This document shows, one piece after another, positions 49,904 to 58,424 of a stretch of 64,000 nt of DNA (position 1 is the first letter of the stretch; the number at the start of each line of letters is the position of its first letter). A program made the translations under genes and the position numbers. This stretch comes from Streptomyces europaeiscabiei (GTDB lineage: Bacteria > Actinomycetota > Actinomycetes > Streptomycetales > Streptomycetaceae), in NCBI RefSeq assembly GCF_036346855.1, contig NZ_CP107841.1:62001-126000 (forward strand), in the 5' to 3' direction. A model generated the notes under the pieces. It worked only from the letters and a program-made list of their open reading frames with translations, made no database searches and had not been told where the DNA came from.

Positions 49904-51330
49904 GGTGTTCCTCCTTCTGCGGTGTCCACCGCTGTGCGGGTGCCTGCGGGCCCTGCGCCGGCGGCGGCGAGTGTCGTGCACAGCCGGCGTACGACCGAGG
50001 TGCAGCCGCCGCACCCCGTCGTGGCCCGGGTCGCCCGGGCCAGTGCCCGGCTGTCGTGCGCCCCGCCTGCCCAGGCGGCCTTCAGCCTGCGGAAGGTGAC
50101 GTTGTTGCAGTGGCAGGCCACCGCGTCGTCCGCCGTGGCGTCGGTGTCCGCGTATTCGACGTCGGCGCCGCTCAGCAACGCCAGCAGGTCGGCGGGCACC
50201 GGCGCGTCACGGGCGTACAGGCCGCTGACCGCGGTGACCGCGGCGGCCGGGCCGACGACGACGCCCGTGTGGATACGGCCGTTGCGCAGCGTCAGGCGGG
50301 CGTAGCGGCCCCGGGCCGCATCCAGCAGGGAGACGGCCGTGTCCGTGTCCCGCTCGGGTGCCTGCGGGGCGAGCGAGACGATGTCCAGGCCCGATACCCG
50401 CGGGCGCAGCAGGTGGCGCGCGGGTGTGTAGGCGGTGCCGGTGCCGGTGAGGATCCGGGCGAGTGCCTCGGCCTGGTCCCATGCCTGGATGAGGGTCGTG
50501 CCGGTGATGTCCGTGTGCTGGGCGCAGTCCCCCATCGCGTGGATGTGCGGATCGTCGGTGCGCAGCTGCGCGTCGACGACGATCCCGTCGCGTACCGCGA
50601 GATCGGCGGCCCGGGCCAGTGCGGTCTCCGGCTGCGTGCCGGTGCACAGCAGCAGGGTGCCGGCCGCCAGTATTTGTCCGTCGTCCAGGACCAGTTTGCC
50701 CGGTGCGTACTCCTCGGCCCGCCGGCCCAGGTGGAGGGTGACGCCCCGGCTGCGGGCCCACTGCGCCAGCGCGTGGGAGGCCGGGCCGTCCAGCTGGCGC
50801 TGCATCAGCCGGCCGGAGCGCTGGAGGAGTGTCACCTCCTTGCCGGCGGCGCGCAGGGCCAGGGCGGATTCGACACCGAGGACTCCCCCGCCGAGGACGA
50901 CGACCGGCCCGGGGGGCAGGGGGTGGCTGTCGGCGGCGGTGCGCAGGGTGCGTGCTCCCTCGGCGAGCCGTCCGCGGGCGGTCATCAGGCCGGGGACGTC
51001 CGGGATCCGCGGCCGGGCGCCGGTGGCCAGGACGAGGATGTCGTAGGGCAGTTCGCGGCCGTCCTTGAGGTGCACGGTGCGCCGGGCGCGGTCGATCCTT
51101 GCGGCCCGTGCGCCGGTGAGCGCGCGCACGGGCGCGGGCAGTGCGGGCAGCGCCAGCCTCTCCGCGCTCAGTGTGCCGTCCAGGACCGAGCCGAGCAGGG
51201 CCCGGTTGTAGGCGGGCCGGGGTTCGGCGCCGATGACGGTCACCGCGTCCCGGTGGCCGAGCGCGTGCAGGCGGTGGGCCAGGCGGTGGGCGGCGGGGCC
51301 GCCGCCGACGATGACGACGCCGCCGCTCAT
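49900..51330 (-). CDS. NasB-like FAD/2Fe-2S electron-transfer subunit
   Basis: A 476-residue NAD(P)H oxidoreductase with VIVGGGPAAHRLAHRLH at the N-terminus, VVVLGGGVLGVESALALRAAG (split motif, about 145) and HAMGDCAQHTDITG (about 262). The C-terminus carries a BFD-like 2Fe-2S motif, CHCNNVTFRRLK and TTGCGGCTSVVRRL. This matches electron-transfer subunits of assimilatory nitrate reductase. It overlaps its neighbours on both sides (ATGA with the reductase catalytic gene, GTGA with the next). It presumably feeds electrons from NAD(P)H to the molybdoenzyme encoded directly upstream. Confidence 0.85.
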   Translation of the reverse strand: MSGGVVIVGGGPAAHRLAHRLHALGHRDAVTVIGAEPRPAYNRALLGSVLDGTLSAERLALPALPAPVRALTGARAARIDRARRTVHLKDGRELPYDILVLATGARPRIPDVPGLMTARGRLAEGARTLRTAADSHPLPPGPVVVLGGGVLGVESALALRAAGKEVTLLQRSGRLMQRQLDGPASHALAQWARSRGVTLHLGRRAEEYAPGKLVLDDGQILAAGTLLLCTGTQPETALARAADLAVRDGIVVDAQLRTDDPHIHAMGDCAQHTDITGTTLIQAWDQAEALARILTGTGTAYTPARHLLRPRVSGLDIVSLAPQAPERDTDTAVSLLDAARGRYARLTLRNGRIHTGVVVGPAAAVTAVSGLYARDAPVPADLLALLSGADVEYADTDATADDAVACHCNNVTFRRLKAAWAGGAHDSRALARATRATTGCGGCTSVVRRLCTTLAAAGAGPAGTRTAVDTAEGGTP

Positions 51331-53462
51331 GTCTGCTCCCCGGCCGGTGTGACGCGTACGGCGCTGACCTTGAACTCGGGCATCCGGCTGCGGGGGTCCA
51401 GTGCGTCGCCGGTGAGCAGGTTGGCGCGGGCCGCGCCCGGATAGTGGAACGGCACGAAGACGGTGTCCCTGCGCACGGTGGAGGTCAGGCGGACCCTGAC
51501 CCGGGCGGTGCCGTAGGCGGAGGCGACGTCGGCGAGCTGTCCGTCGGCCAGTCGGTGGTGGCGGGCGGTGTCCGGGTGTATCTCGGCGACCGCCTCCGGT
51601 GCCGCGGCGAGAAGGTCGGGGACCCGGCGGGTCTGCGCGCCCGACTGGTAGTGGGCCAGCACTCTGCCGGTCGTCGCGTACAGGGGGAACCGGCCGTCGG
51701 GTGTCTGTGCGGGCGGGCGGTGGTCCACGGCCGTGAACCGGGCGCGTCCGTCGGGGTGCGCGAAGCGGTCCAGGAACGGTCTCGGTGTGCCGGGATGGTC
51801 CTGGCCGCCGGTGGCGGGGCAGGGCCAGTGCAGTGCCTCGCCGGCGTCCAGGCGTTCGTAGCTGATGCCCGAGTAGTCCGCGCGGCTGCCCGCCGTGGCG
51901 CGGCGCAGTTCCTCGAAGACCTCCCGGGGGCGGGTGGGAAAGCGGTGGGCGGGCTGGCCGAGGCGGACGGCGAGTTGGTGCAGGACCTGAAGGTCGGTGC
52001 GGGTGCCGGGCGGCGGGCTCAGGTGGGCGCGCCGGCGCAGGACGCGGCCCTCCAGGCTGGTCAGGGTGCCTTCCTCCTCGGCCCACTGGGCGACGGGGAG
52101 TACCACGTCGGCGAGCGCGGCCGTCTCCGAGGGCACGAAGTCGGCCACGACCAGCAGGTCCAGGGCGCTCAGCCGGCCGGTGATGCGGGCGGCCCGGGGT
52201 GCGGAGACGACCGGGTTGGAGCCGAACACCAGCAGTGCCTTCGGCCCGTCGGGGGTGGCCAGGGCGTCGAGGAGTTCGTAGGCGCTGCGGCCCGGCCCGG
52301 GCAGGGTGCTGGCGTCCACGCCCCACACGCGGGCCACGTGGGCGCGGTCGGCGGGGTCGGTGAGCGAGCGGCAGCCGGGCAGCTGGTCGGCTTTCTGGCC
52401 CATCTCGCGGCCGCCCTGCCCGTTGCCCTGCCCGGTCAGGGTTCCGAAACCGCTGCCTTCGCGGCCGGGCAGGCCCAGCGCGAGCGCCAGGTTGATGAAC
52501 GCCGCGACGGTGTCGGATCCCTTGCTGTGCTGTTCCGCTCCCCGTCCCGTCAGCAGATGGGCCCGCCGGGCCGCGGCGAGCATCCGCACCGCCGTGCGCT
52601 GGTCGTGGGCGGGTACCCCGGTGACCTGTTCGACGCGCTCGGGCCACCAGGCGACGCAGCTGGCCCAGACCTCCTCGAAGCCGGTGGTGCGGGTTTCGAT
52701 GTACGGGAGGTCGATGAGGTTCTCGGTGACCGCCAGGTGCAGCAGGCCGAGGGCCAGGGCGAGGTCGGTGCCGGGGGCCGGCTGCAGGTGCAGCGCCGCC
52801 TGCTGGGCGGTACGGGTGCGGCGGGGGTCGATGACGACGAGGTCGGCGCGCTGCAGGTGGCGCATGAGCGGCGGCATCGTCTCGGCCGGGTTGGCGCCGG
52901 CCAGCAGCACCACATCGGCGTCGGCCAGGTCGGTCACCGGGAAGGGCAGGCCGCGGTCGAGGCCGAACGCCTCGCCGGCCGCCGCGGCCGCCGACGACAT
53001 GCAAAACCGCCCGTTGTAGTCGATCTGGGCGGTGCCCAGGGCCAGGCGCGCGAACTTGCCGAGGGTGTAGGCCTTCTCGTTGGTCAGCCCGCCGCCGCCG
53101 AACACCGCGACGCCGTCGGCGCCGTGCGTTGCGCGGATCGCCGTGAGCTTCTCGGCCACCAGGTCGAGCGCGTCGTCCCAGCTCGCGGGGGCGAGTTCAC
53201 CGTCCCTGCCGCGCACCAGGGGGGTGCGCAGCCGGTCGGGGGCGCCGAGCACGGTGGCGGCCGTCCACCCCTTCTGGCACAGGCCGCCCTGGTTGACGGG
53301 GAAGTCGGGCGAGGGCGTCACGGTGACGCCGCCTTGTTCGCCCGAGAGCACCGTGGAGCACTGCAGGGCGCAGTACGGGCAGTGTGTCGTGCTCTGGCGG
53401 GGTGCCGCCCGCGTCGTGGGCGGCGGTGCGGTGCGGGCGGGTGCCGTGGGGTCAGCGGACAT
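51327..53462 (-). CDS. Assimilatory-type nitrate reductase, molybdopterin catalytic subunit
   Basis: A 711-residue molybdopterin-bis-MGD oxidoreductase. The N-terminal 4Fe-4S motif is CPYCALQC, then GGLCQKGWTAA about 28 residues later. Molybdopterin-binding segments include VAVFGGGGLTNEKAY, NGRFCMSSAAAAAG (Cys is the likely Mo ligand), GANPAETMPPLMRHL, GQGNGQGGREMGQKADQLPG and the C-terminal dinucleotide-binding domain (YATTGRVLAHYQSGAQTRR). It lacks a Tat signal, so it is cytoplasmic NasC/NarB type. It reduces nitrate to nitrite. No siroheme nitrite reductase follows, unusual for an assimilation operon, which suggests nitrite supply for the pathway. It overlaps the NarK gene by 11 bases. Confidence 0.9.
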   Translation of the reverse strand: MSADPTAPARTAPPPTTRAAPRQSTTHCPYCALQCSTVLSGEQGGVTVTPSPDFPVNQGGLCQKGWTAATVLGAPDRLRTPLVRGRDGELAPASWDDALDLVAEKLTAIRATHGADGVAVFGGGGLTNEKAYTLGKFARLALGTAQIDYNGRFCMSSAAAAAGEAFGLDRGLPFPVTDLADADVVLLAGANPAETMPPLMRHLQRADLVVIDPRRTRTAQQAALHLQPAPGTDLALALGLLHLAVTENLIDLPYIETRTTGFEEVWASCVAWWPERVEQVTGVPAHDQRTAVRMLAAARRAHLLTGRGAEQHSKGSDTVAAFINLALALGLPGREGSGFGTLTGQGNGQGGREMGQKADQLPGCRSLTDPADRAHVARVWGVDASTLPGPGRSAYELLDALATPDGPKALLVFGSNPVVSAPRAARITGRLSALDLLVVADFVPSETAALADVVLPVAQWAEEEGTLTSLEGRVLRRRAHLSPPPGTRTDLQVLHQLAVRLGQPAHRFPTRPREVFEELRRATAGSRADYSGISYERLDAGEALHWPCPATGGQDHPGTPRPFLDRFAHPDGRARFTAVDHRPPAQTPDGRFPLYATTGRVLAHYQSGAQTRRVPDLLAAAPEAVAEIHPDTARHHRLADGQLADVASAYGTARVRVRLTSTVRRDTVFVPFHYPGAARANLLTGDALDPRSRMPEFKVSAVRVTPAGEQT

Positions 53463-54831
53463 GGGAGGCCTGCGCTTTCCGGGCGGGGGGCTGTGCGCCG
53501 CTGTCGCGGTCGCTGCGCAGGTACACCGTCCGGATCAGGGCCGCGCACAGCCCGTAGTAGAGGAGGAAGGTGTAGAAGGCGGCCTCGCCGCCGCCCAGTT
53601 GGCCGTAGGCGGTGCGGAAGGCCAGGTTGATGGCGACGCCGCCGAGCGCGCCGGCCGCTCCGGCGATGCCGAGGACCGCGCCGGACAGGCGGCGTGACCG
53701 GGCGAAGGCCGCGGCGGCGTCGTGGCCGGAGGTGACGGCGGCCTCGGCCTGCCGGGCGAAGACCACCGGGATCATCTTGTACGTGGAGCCGTTGCCGATG
53801 CCGCTGACCACGAACAGGGCCGTGAACCCGGTCACGAACAGGGGGAAGGATCCGCTGCGGGTGGCCAGCAGCAGCACGCCGATGCCGGCGGCCATGCCGG
53901 CGAACGACCACAGGGTGACCCTCGCTCCGCCCCACCGGTCGGCGATCCGGCCGCCGAGGGGGCGGGCCACCGAGCCCAGGAGCGGCCCGAGGAAGGTGAA
54001 GGAGGCGGCCTGCAGGGGGGTGGAGCCGAACTGGCTCTGCAGGACCAGGCCGAAGGCGAACCCGAAACCGATGAAGGAGCCGAAGGTTCCGATGTACAGC
54101 AGGGATATCCACCAGGTGTGGCTGCTGGCGGCGGCCTCGCGCTGGGCGCCGGGCGGGGTGCGCACCACCGCGACGTTGTCCATGCGCAGTGCGGCCAGCA
54201 CCGACACCAGCGCGATCAGCGGCAGGTAGCAGGCGGCGACGTAGGCGGGGTGGGTGTCGCCGGCGACGGAGATGACCAGCAGGCCCAGGAGCTGGACGGC
54301 GGCGACGCCCAGGTTGCCGCCGCCCGCGTTGACTCCCAGCGCCCAGCCCTGGTGGCGCTGGGGGTAGAAGGCGGTGATGTTGGTCATCGAGGAGGCGAAG
54401 TTGCCGCCGCCCGCCCCGGCGCTCGCGCCGATGAGCAGGAACACCCACAGTTCGGTGCCGGGCCGCTGGACGAAGTGGACGGTCAGCAGGGTGGGCACGA
54501 GCAGCAGCAGGGAGGCGAACACGGTCCAGTTGCGGCCGCCGAAGCGGGTCACCGCGTAGCTGTAGGGGAGCCTGAGCAGTGCGCCCGCCAGGGTGGGCAC
54601 CACCACCATCAGGAATTTCTCGTCGGGGGCGAAGTCCAGCCCGATCTTCGGCGACATGAACAGCACGAGCACCGACCACATGCTCCACACGGAGAAGCCG
54701 ATGTGCTCGGACAGTACCGACAGCACCAGGTTGCGGCGGGCCACGCGTCGCCCGCCGCGCTCCCACTGCTCCTCGTCCTCGGGGTCCCAGTTCTCGATCC
54801 ACCGCCCTCGGGCGGATGGTGCGCTGGTCAT
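53452..54831 (-). CDS. NarK-type nitrate/nitrite MFS transporter
   Basis: A 459-residue MFS protein with about 12 membrane segments. NarK-family nitrate signatures appear as GAGGGNFASSMTNITAFYP (abridged, about 130) and GSTYKMIPVVFARQAE (about 345), plus WALGVNAGGGNLGVAAVQLLG (split). It moves nitrate in or exchanges nitrate for nitrite across the membrane. Next to the nitrate reductase it could import nitrate or vent excess nitrite. The ATG at 54831 has GAGGAAAAG upstream. A hairpin separates it from the CreD-like gene. Confidence 0.88.
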   Translation of the reverse strand: MTSAPSARGRWIENWDPEDEEQWERGGRRVARRNLVLSVLSEHIGFSVWSMWSVLVLFMSPKIGLDFAPDEKFLMVVVPTLAGALLRLPYSYAVTRFGGRNWTVFASLLLLVPTLLTVHFVQRPGTELWVFLLIGASAGAGGGNFASSMTNITAFYPQRHQGWALGVNAGGGNLGVAAVQLLGLLVISVAGDTHPAYVAACYLPLIALVSVLAALRMDNVAVVRTPPGAQREAAASSHTWWISLLYIGTFGSFIGFGFAFGLVLQSQFGSTPLQAASFTFLGPLLGSVARPLGGRIADRWGGARVTLWSFAGMAAGIGVLLLATRSGSFPLFVTGFTALFVVSGIGNGSTYKMIPVVFARQAEAAVTSGHDAAAAFARSRRLSGAVLGIAGAAGALGGVAINLAFRTAYGQLGGGEAAFYTFLLYYGLCAALIRTVYLRSDRDSGAQPPARKAQASHVR

Positions 54832-54863
54832 CTTTTCCTCGGCTCTCTTCGGGTCGGGGCGGT

Positions 54864-54894
54864 GCGGCCCGGTGGTGGGGTCCTGCCGGGCCGC
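54864..54894 (-). terminator. Hairpin between creD-like and narK-like genes
   Basis: GCGGCCCGG (54864-54872) pairs with CCGGGCCGC (54886-54894) with a 13-base loop in the only sizeable gap inside the right half of the operon. It may attenuate or process the transcript between the nitrous-acid pair and the nitrate genes. Confidence 0.45.
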
Positions 54895-54910
54895 GGCGCA
54901 AGGAAGGGGG

Positions 54911-56308
54911 TCAGGGCCGCAGCGCGCGGTCCACCAGGGCGGCGGCGGCCCCGGTGTAGTGGGCGGGGTCGCACAGGTGGGCGAGTTCGCCCTTGAGGCG
55001 GGCGGGGAGTTGGGGCAGGGCGGCGAGTACCTCCGCCAGCGGCCGTCCGTCGGCCAGGGCCTGCTGCGCGGCCTGGGTCAGCACGGTCTGGGCCCGGTCC
55101 CTGCCGAGCAGGGGGGTGAGGTGGGCGGCGACGCGTTCGGAGACGATCCGGCTGCCCGTCATGTCCAGGTTGGCGCGCATCCGTTCGGGGCTGGCCTGCA
55201 GGCCCTCGGTGAGTTCGACGGCCGTGTGGGCCGCTCCGCCGGTCAGCCGCAGGCATTCGCGCAGCAGCTGCCATTCCGCGTGCCAGGCGCCCGCGGAGCG
55301 CTCGTCCTCGGACACCAGGCACTGGGTCAGGGCCGCGGAGAGGGCCGGCACCTGCAGGGCGGCGCTGCGCACCAGGGTGGCCAGCACGGGGTTGCGTTTG
55401 TGCGGCATCGCCGAGGAGGCGCCGCGGCCGGCGGGGCCGGGTTCGCTGACCTCGCCGACCTCGGTGCGCACCAGTGACTGCACGTCCACGGCGATCTTGC
55501 CGAGCGCGCCGGTGGTGAAGGCCAGCGCGGACGCCAGGTCGGCGACGGGTGTGCGCAGGGCGTGCCAGGGCAGTTCCGGCCGGGCGAGGTGTGTCTGGGC
55601 CGCGTAGGCGTCGGTGAGGAGGTCCAGGTAGGTCTCCGCATCGGGGGTCGGGCCGTCGCCGACGGCGGCGTACTCCAGGTAGCCGGCCAGGGTGCCGGCC
55701 GCCCCGCCCAGGGAGACGGGCAGCCCGCCCTCCTGCACGCGGGCCAGCCGTGCCTCGGCGTGCAGGACCAGTTGCCGCCAGCCCGCCGCCCGCAGGCCGA
55801 ATGTCGTCGGGACGGCGTGCAGGGCGAGGGTGCGGCTGACGGCGAGGGTGTCGCGGTGCCGGGCGGCCAGATGGGCCAGTGCCCGGGCCGTTCGCCCGAG
55901 GTCGGCGCGGATGATCTTCAGGGCGCGGTCGGCGACCAGCATGGCGCCGGTGTCCAGGATGTCCTGGCTGGTGGAGCCCCGGTGCACGTATTGCGCGGCT
56001 GCCGGGTCCTTCTCGGCCACCACCGCGGTGAACGCCTGCACCAGGCCGATCACCGGGTTGGCCGTCTCGCGGGCGGCGAGCGCCAGGGCGCGCAGGTCGA
56101 GCCGGTCGGCGCGGGCCAGTTCGGTGATGGTCTCGGCGGCGTGCGCGGGCAGGGTGCCCAGCAAGGCCTGGGCGCGTGCCAGGGCGGCCTCGGCGTCCAG
56201 CATGGCCTGGAGCCAGGCCCGGTCGCAGGTGGCCTCCTCGACGGGGGTGCCGGCCCGGACCGGGGACAGCAGCCCGGCGTCGGTGTCCTCCTCCCGGCCC
56301 GGGGTCAC
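54911..56308 (-). CDS. CreD-like nitrosuccinate lyase
   Basis: A 465-residue member of the fumarase/aspartase superfamily, nearest in style to 3-carboxymuconate cycloisomerases (PcaB). It has HRGSTSQDILDTGAML (about 90), the flexible signature loop GASSAMPHKRNPVLATLV (about 270) with the catalytic Ser, and SEDERSAGAWHAEW (about 305). In the aspartate-nitrosuccinate pathway, CreD releases nitrous acid from nitrosuccinate, leaving fumarate. The start GTG at 56308 overlaps the stop of the CreE-like gene (GTGA), the pairing seen in cremeomycin-type clusters. Ordinary adenylosuccinate or muconate enzymes would not be expected in this pairing. Confidence 0.87.
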   Translation of the reverse strand: MTPGREEDTDAGLLSPVRAGTPVEEATCDRAWLQAMLDAEAALARAQALLGTLPAHAAETITELARADRLDLRALALAARETANPVIGLVQAFTAVVAEKDPAAAQYVHRGSTSQDILDTGAMLVADRALKIIRADLGRTARALAHLAARHRDTLAVSRTLALHAVPTTFGLRAAGWRQLVLHAEARLARVQEGGLPVSLGGAAGTLAGYLEYAAVGDGPTPDAETYLDLLTDAYAAQTHLARPELPWHALRTPVADLASALAFTTGALGKIAVDVQSLVRTEVGEVSEPGPAGRGASSAMPHKRNPVLATLVRSAALQVPALSAALTQCLVSEDERSAGAWHAEWQLLRECLRLTGGAAHTAVELTEGLQASPERMRANLDMTGSRIVSERVAAHLTPLLGRDRAQTVLTQAAQQALADGRPLAEVLAALPQLPARLKGELAHLCDPAHYTGAAAALVDRALRP

Positions 56309-58281
56309 ACGATCACCCCGGACAGGTCGCTGTCGGCCTCCATGGGCCGTACGCCGTCGGGGACCCGGGCGGCCGGCGGCAGGGCGAGGACCGCGCGGGC
56401 GATCGCGTCGGAGTCGCCGAGGGTGACGGAGTCGACGCCCGGCCGGATGCCGGCGGCGGTCACCCAGTGCACCGACTCGGTGGGAACCCCGTAGGCGAAG
56501 CGCCGGGGGTGGGGGCGGCCGCGGCCGTCGAGGAGGCGGTAGGGGCGTTCGGTGACGGCGAGGCCGCCGGTCTCGTACGCCGGGCCGCCGGTGGCCGCGA
56601 TGCGGTAGGGGGTGGCCTGGTCGGTGTCGAGGAGGTGCTTGAGCAGGGGGTCCTCGGTGCGGCGCAGGTCCGGCTCGGGCAGGCGGGCCTCGATGAGCGC
56701 GGTGGCCCGCACCGGCTCGCCCGGTACCGCGGTGGAGCGGGCGCAGTACACCTGGGCGGTGGTGTCGATGCGGACCTGTGTGCCCGGGCCGGTCACGCTC
56801 AGCACACCGGCCTCGATCAGCGCGATCATCTCCTCGATGCGGGAGGCGGGCGGGCCGATCGAGAGGAACGCGTTCAGCGGTGTGTACCAGCCCTCCAGGT
56901 CGTCGCGGTGCGAGCCGCCCTCCAGGCCGCCGTGGTCGACCGCGAGGCGGATCTCGTTGCGCAGGTCGCGCAGCACGTCCAGGGCGGCCTTGAGCGGTCC
57001 GCTGACGTTGCCCCGGCGGGATTCGGCGACGTCGGCCCGCAGGTGGTCCAGGAGCCAGCCGGTGAAGTCCTCGCGGCCGGTGAAGACACGCTCGCCGTAG
57101 GGGCGCGACAGACGCTCCCAGTTCCAGCGTTCCTGGCCGGCGATGTCGTAGGAGTCGAGCAGTGCGCTGCGCTCGCCGTCGGTGTCGGTGGCGAGGAACT
57201 GCTCCGTGAACTCCTCGCGCAGCTCGGTGCGGCCCTGCGCGCTCAGCAGGGTGGCGTAGTAGACGCTCTCCACCTCGCGGGAGATCAGCGGCCACAGGTC
57301 CTCGCCGAAGGTGACGGGCACTCCGGCGGCGGAACGTTCGCGCAGCATCGCGATGTACGCGGGGGTGAGGAGCCTGGGGAAGTAGCGGCCGGTGGCGCCC
57401 TTCTCGTTCTCGCCGCGCGCGTGGTAGGGCACCCCGCGGCGGGAGAAGGCGAACAGTTTGGGTTCGCTGCCCGAGCGGCGGTAGACCAGGCGGCCGTCCT
57501 CGCGCACGAAGCGCCCGCCGCGGCCCAGGGTGAACAGGGCCATGTGGTCGAAGAAGTTCAGGCCGAGGCCGCGCAGCAGGACGTGCTGTCCGGGCTGGAT
57601 GTTGCTGAGATCCAGGTCGGCGGGGTTGGCCGGGGTGATGTAGGTGAGGTGGTGGATGCGCGCCAGGCTGGCGGTGCGTGCCTCGCGTGCCGACAGCCGG
57701 GCCGAGACGTGGCCCTGGGCCATCACGACGGCGTCGAGTTCGTTGAGGCGGATGCCGTTCTCCAGCCGGATGCCCTGCGGTCCGCCGGGCACGCCGTGGG
57801 TGTCGGCCGCGGCGACGGCGCGCGAGCGGTGTACCCGGATCTCGACGTGGGCGGGTGCGCCCGCGACGATGCGTTCGAAGCAGTCCCGCAGGTAGCGGCC
57901 GTAGAAGGCGCGGGTGGGATAGGAGTCGGGGCCCAGGCGTGCCGCTTCGGCCAGGGCGCCGGCCGAGGTGTCGGCCACCTCGCCGAGCAGCGCCAGGCTG
58001 CGGGCCCACTCGTACAGGCTGGGGCCGGGCTCGATGGGGCCGTTGATGCGGGCGCTGTCGTCGGTGAAGACGGTGATCTGTGAGGCCACGGTGTTCATCA
58101 GCAGGTGCTGGGACTGCTCGGTGCGCCACACCGCTCCGGCGCCGGGTGCCGAGGGGTCGATGACGTGGACGGTGACCGCGTCGTGGGAGGGGGTGCCGCG
58201 TTCGTTGGCCAGCAGTCGTTCGAGGACCGACAGGCCTCGGGGACCGGCACCGATGACACAGACCTCGAGGGTGCTGCTCAT
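56305..58281 (-). CDS. CreE-like L-aspartate N-monooxygenase
   Basis: A 658-residue FAD/NAD(P)-binding protein of the NAD_binding_9 family: VCVIGAGPRGLSVLERLLA at residue 7, MAQGHVSARLSA (about 190), LLRGLGLNFFDHMALFTLG (about 235), and a long C-terminal domain ending in VTAAGIRPGVDSVTLGDSD. Length and partner gene match CreE, which oxidises the amino group of aspartate to the nitro level to give nitrosuccinate. With the overlapping CreD homologue it forms a complete nitrite-generating pair. The ATG at 58281 is followed by the expected dinucleotide-binding fold; the 143-base gap upstream contains a hairpin. Confidence 0.87.
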   Translation of the reverse strand: MSSTLEVCVIGAGPRGLSVLERLLANERGTPSHDAVTVHVIDPSAPGAGAVWRTEQSQHLLMNTVASQITVFTDDSARINGPIEPGPSLYEWARSLALLGEVADTSAGALAEAARLGPDSYPTRAFYGRYLRDCFERIVAGAPAHVEIRVHRSRAVAAADTHGVPGGPQGIRLENGIRLNELDAVVMAQGHVSARLSAREARTASLARIHHLTYITPANPADLDLSNIQPGQHVLLRGLGLNFFDHMALFTLGRGGRFVREDGRLVYRRSGSEPKLFAFSRRGVPYHARGENEKGATGRYFPRLLTPAYIAMLRERSAAGVPVTFGEDLWPLISREVESVYYATLLSAQGRTELREEFTEQFLATDTDGERSALLDSYDIAGQERWNWERLSRPYGERVFTGREDFTGWLLDHLRADVAESRRGNVSGPLKAALDVLRDLRNEIRLAVDHGGLEGGSHRDDLEGWYTPLNAFLSIGPPASRIEEMIALIEAGVLSVTGPGTQVRIDTTAQVYCARSTAVPGEPVRATALIEARLPEPDLRRTEDPLLKHLLDTDQATPYRIAATGGPAYETGGLAVTERPYRLLDGRGRPHPRRFAYGVPTESVHWVTAAGIRPGVDSVTLGDSDAIARAVLALPPAARVPDGVRPMEADSDLSGVIV

Positions 58282-58308
58282 GGGACGACTCCGTTTCTGG
58301 GCAGGGAC

Positions 58309-58340
58309 GGCCGGCGGCCGGGGAGGGCCGGGCGCCGGCC
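58309..58340 (-). terminator. Hairpin between diazotase-like and CreE-like genes
   Basis: GGCCGGCG (58309-58316) pairs with CGCCGGCC (58333-58340), with further partial pairing inside. It lies in the 143-base gap between two same-strand genes and could attenuate read-through. Confidence 0.45.
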
Positions 58341-58424
58341 GCGGGCAGGGAAGCGGGATGCCGGGGGCCTTGAAAGGGTGCGGGCCGTCGGGGGCCCCGG
58401 GGGGCGGGGGCGTTCGGGCAGGTG

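Noticed and set aside
48683..54831. Ordinary nitrate assimilation operon unrelated to the cluster
   Set aside because: It is contiguous and co-directional with CreD/CreE and a CreM-like ligase, and lacks nitrite reductase. A chance neighbour remains possible, but the context favours pathway use.
54911..56308. Adenylosuccinate lyase or PcaB muconate cycloisomerase
   Set aside because: The fold and signature loop are shared, but the overlapping CreE-like gene specifically indicates nitrosuccinate lyase.
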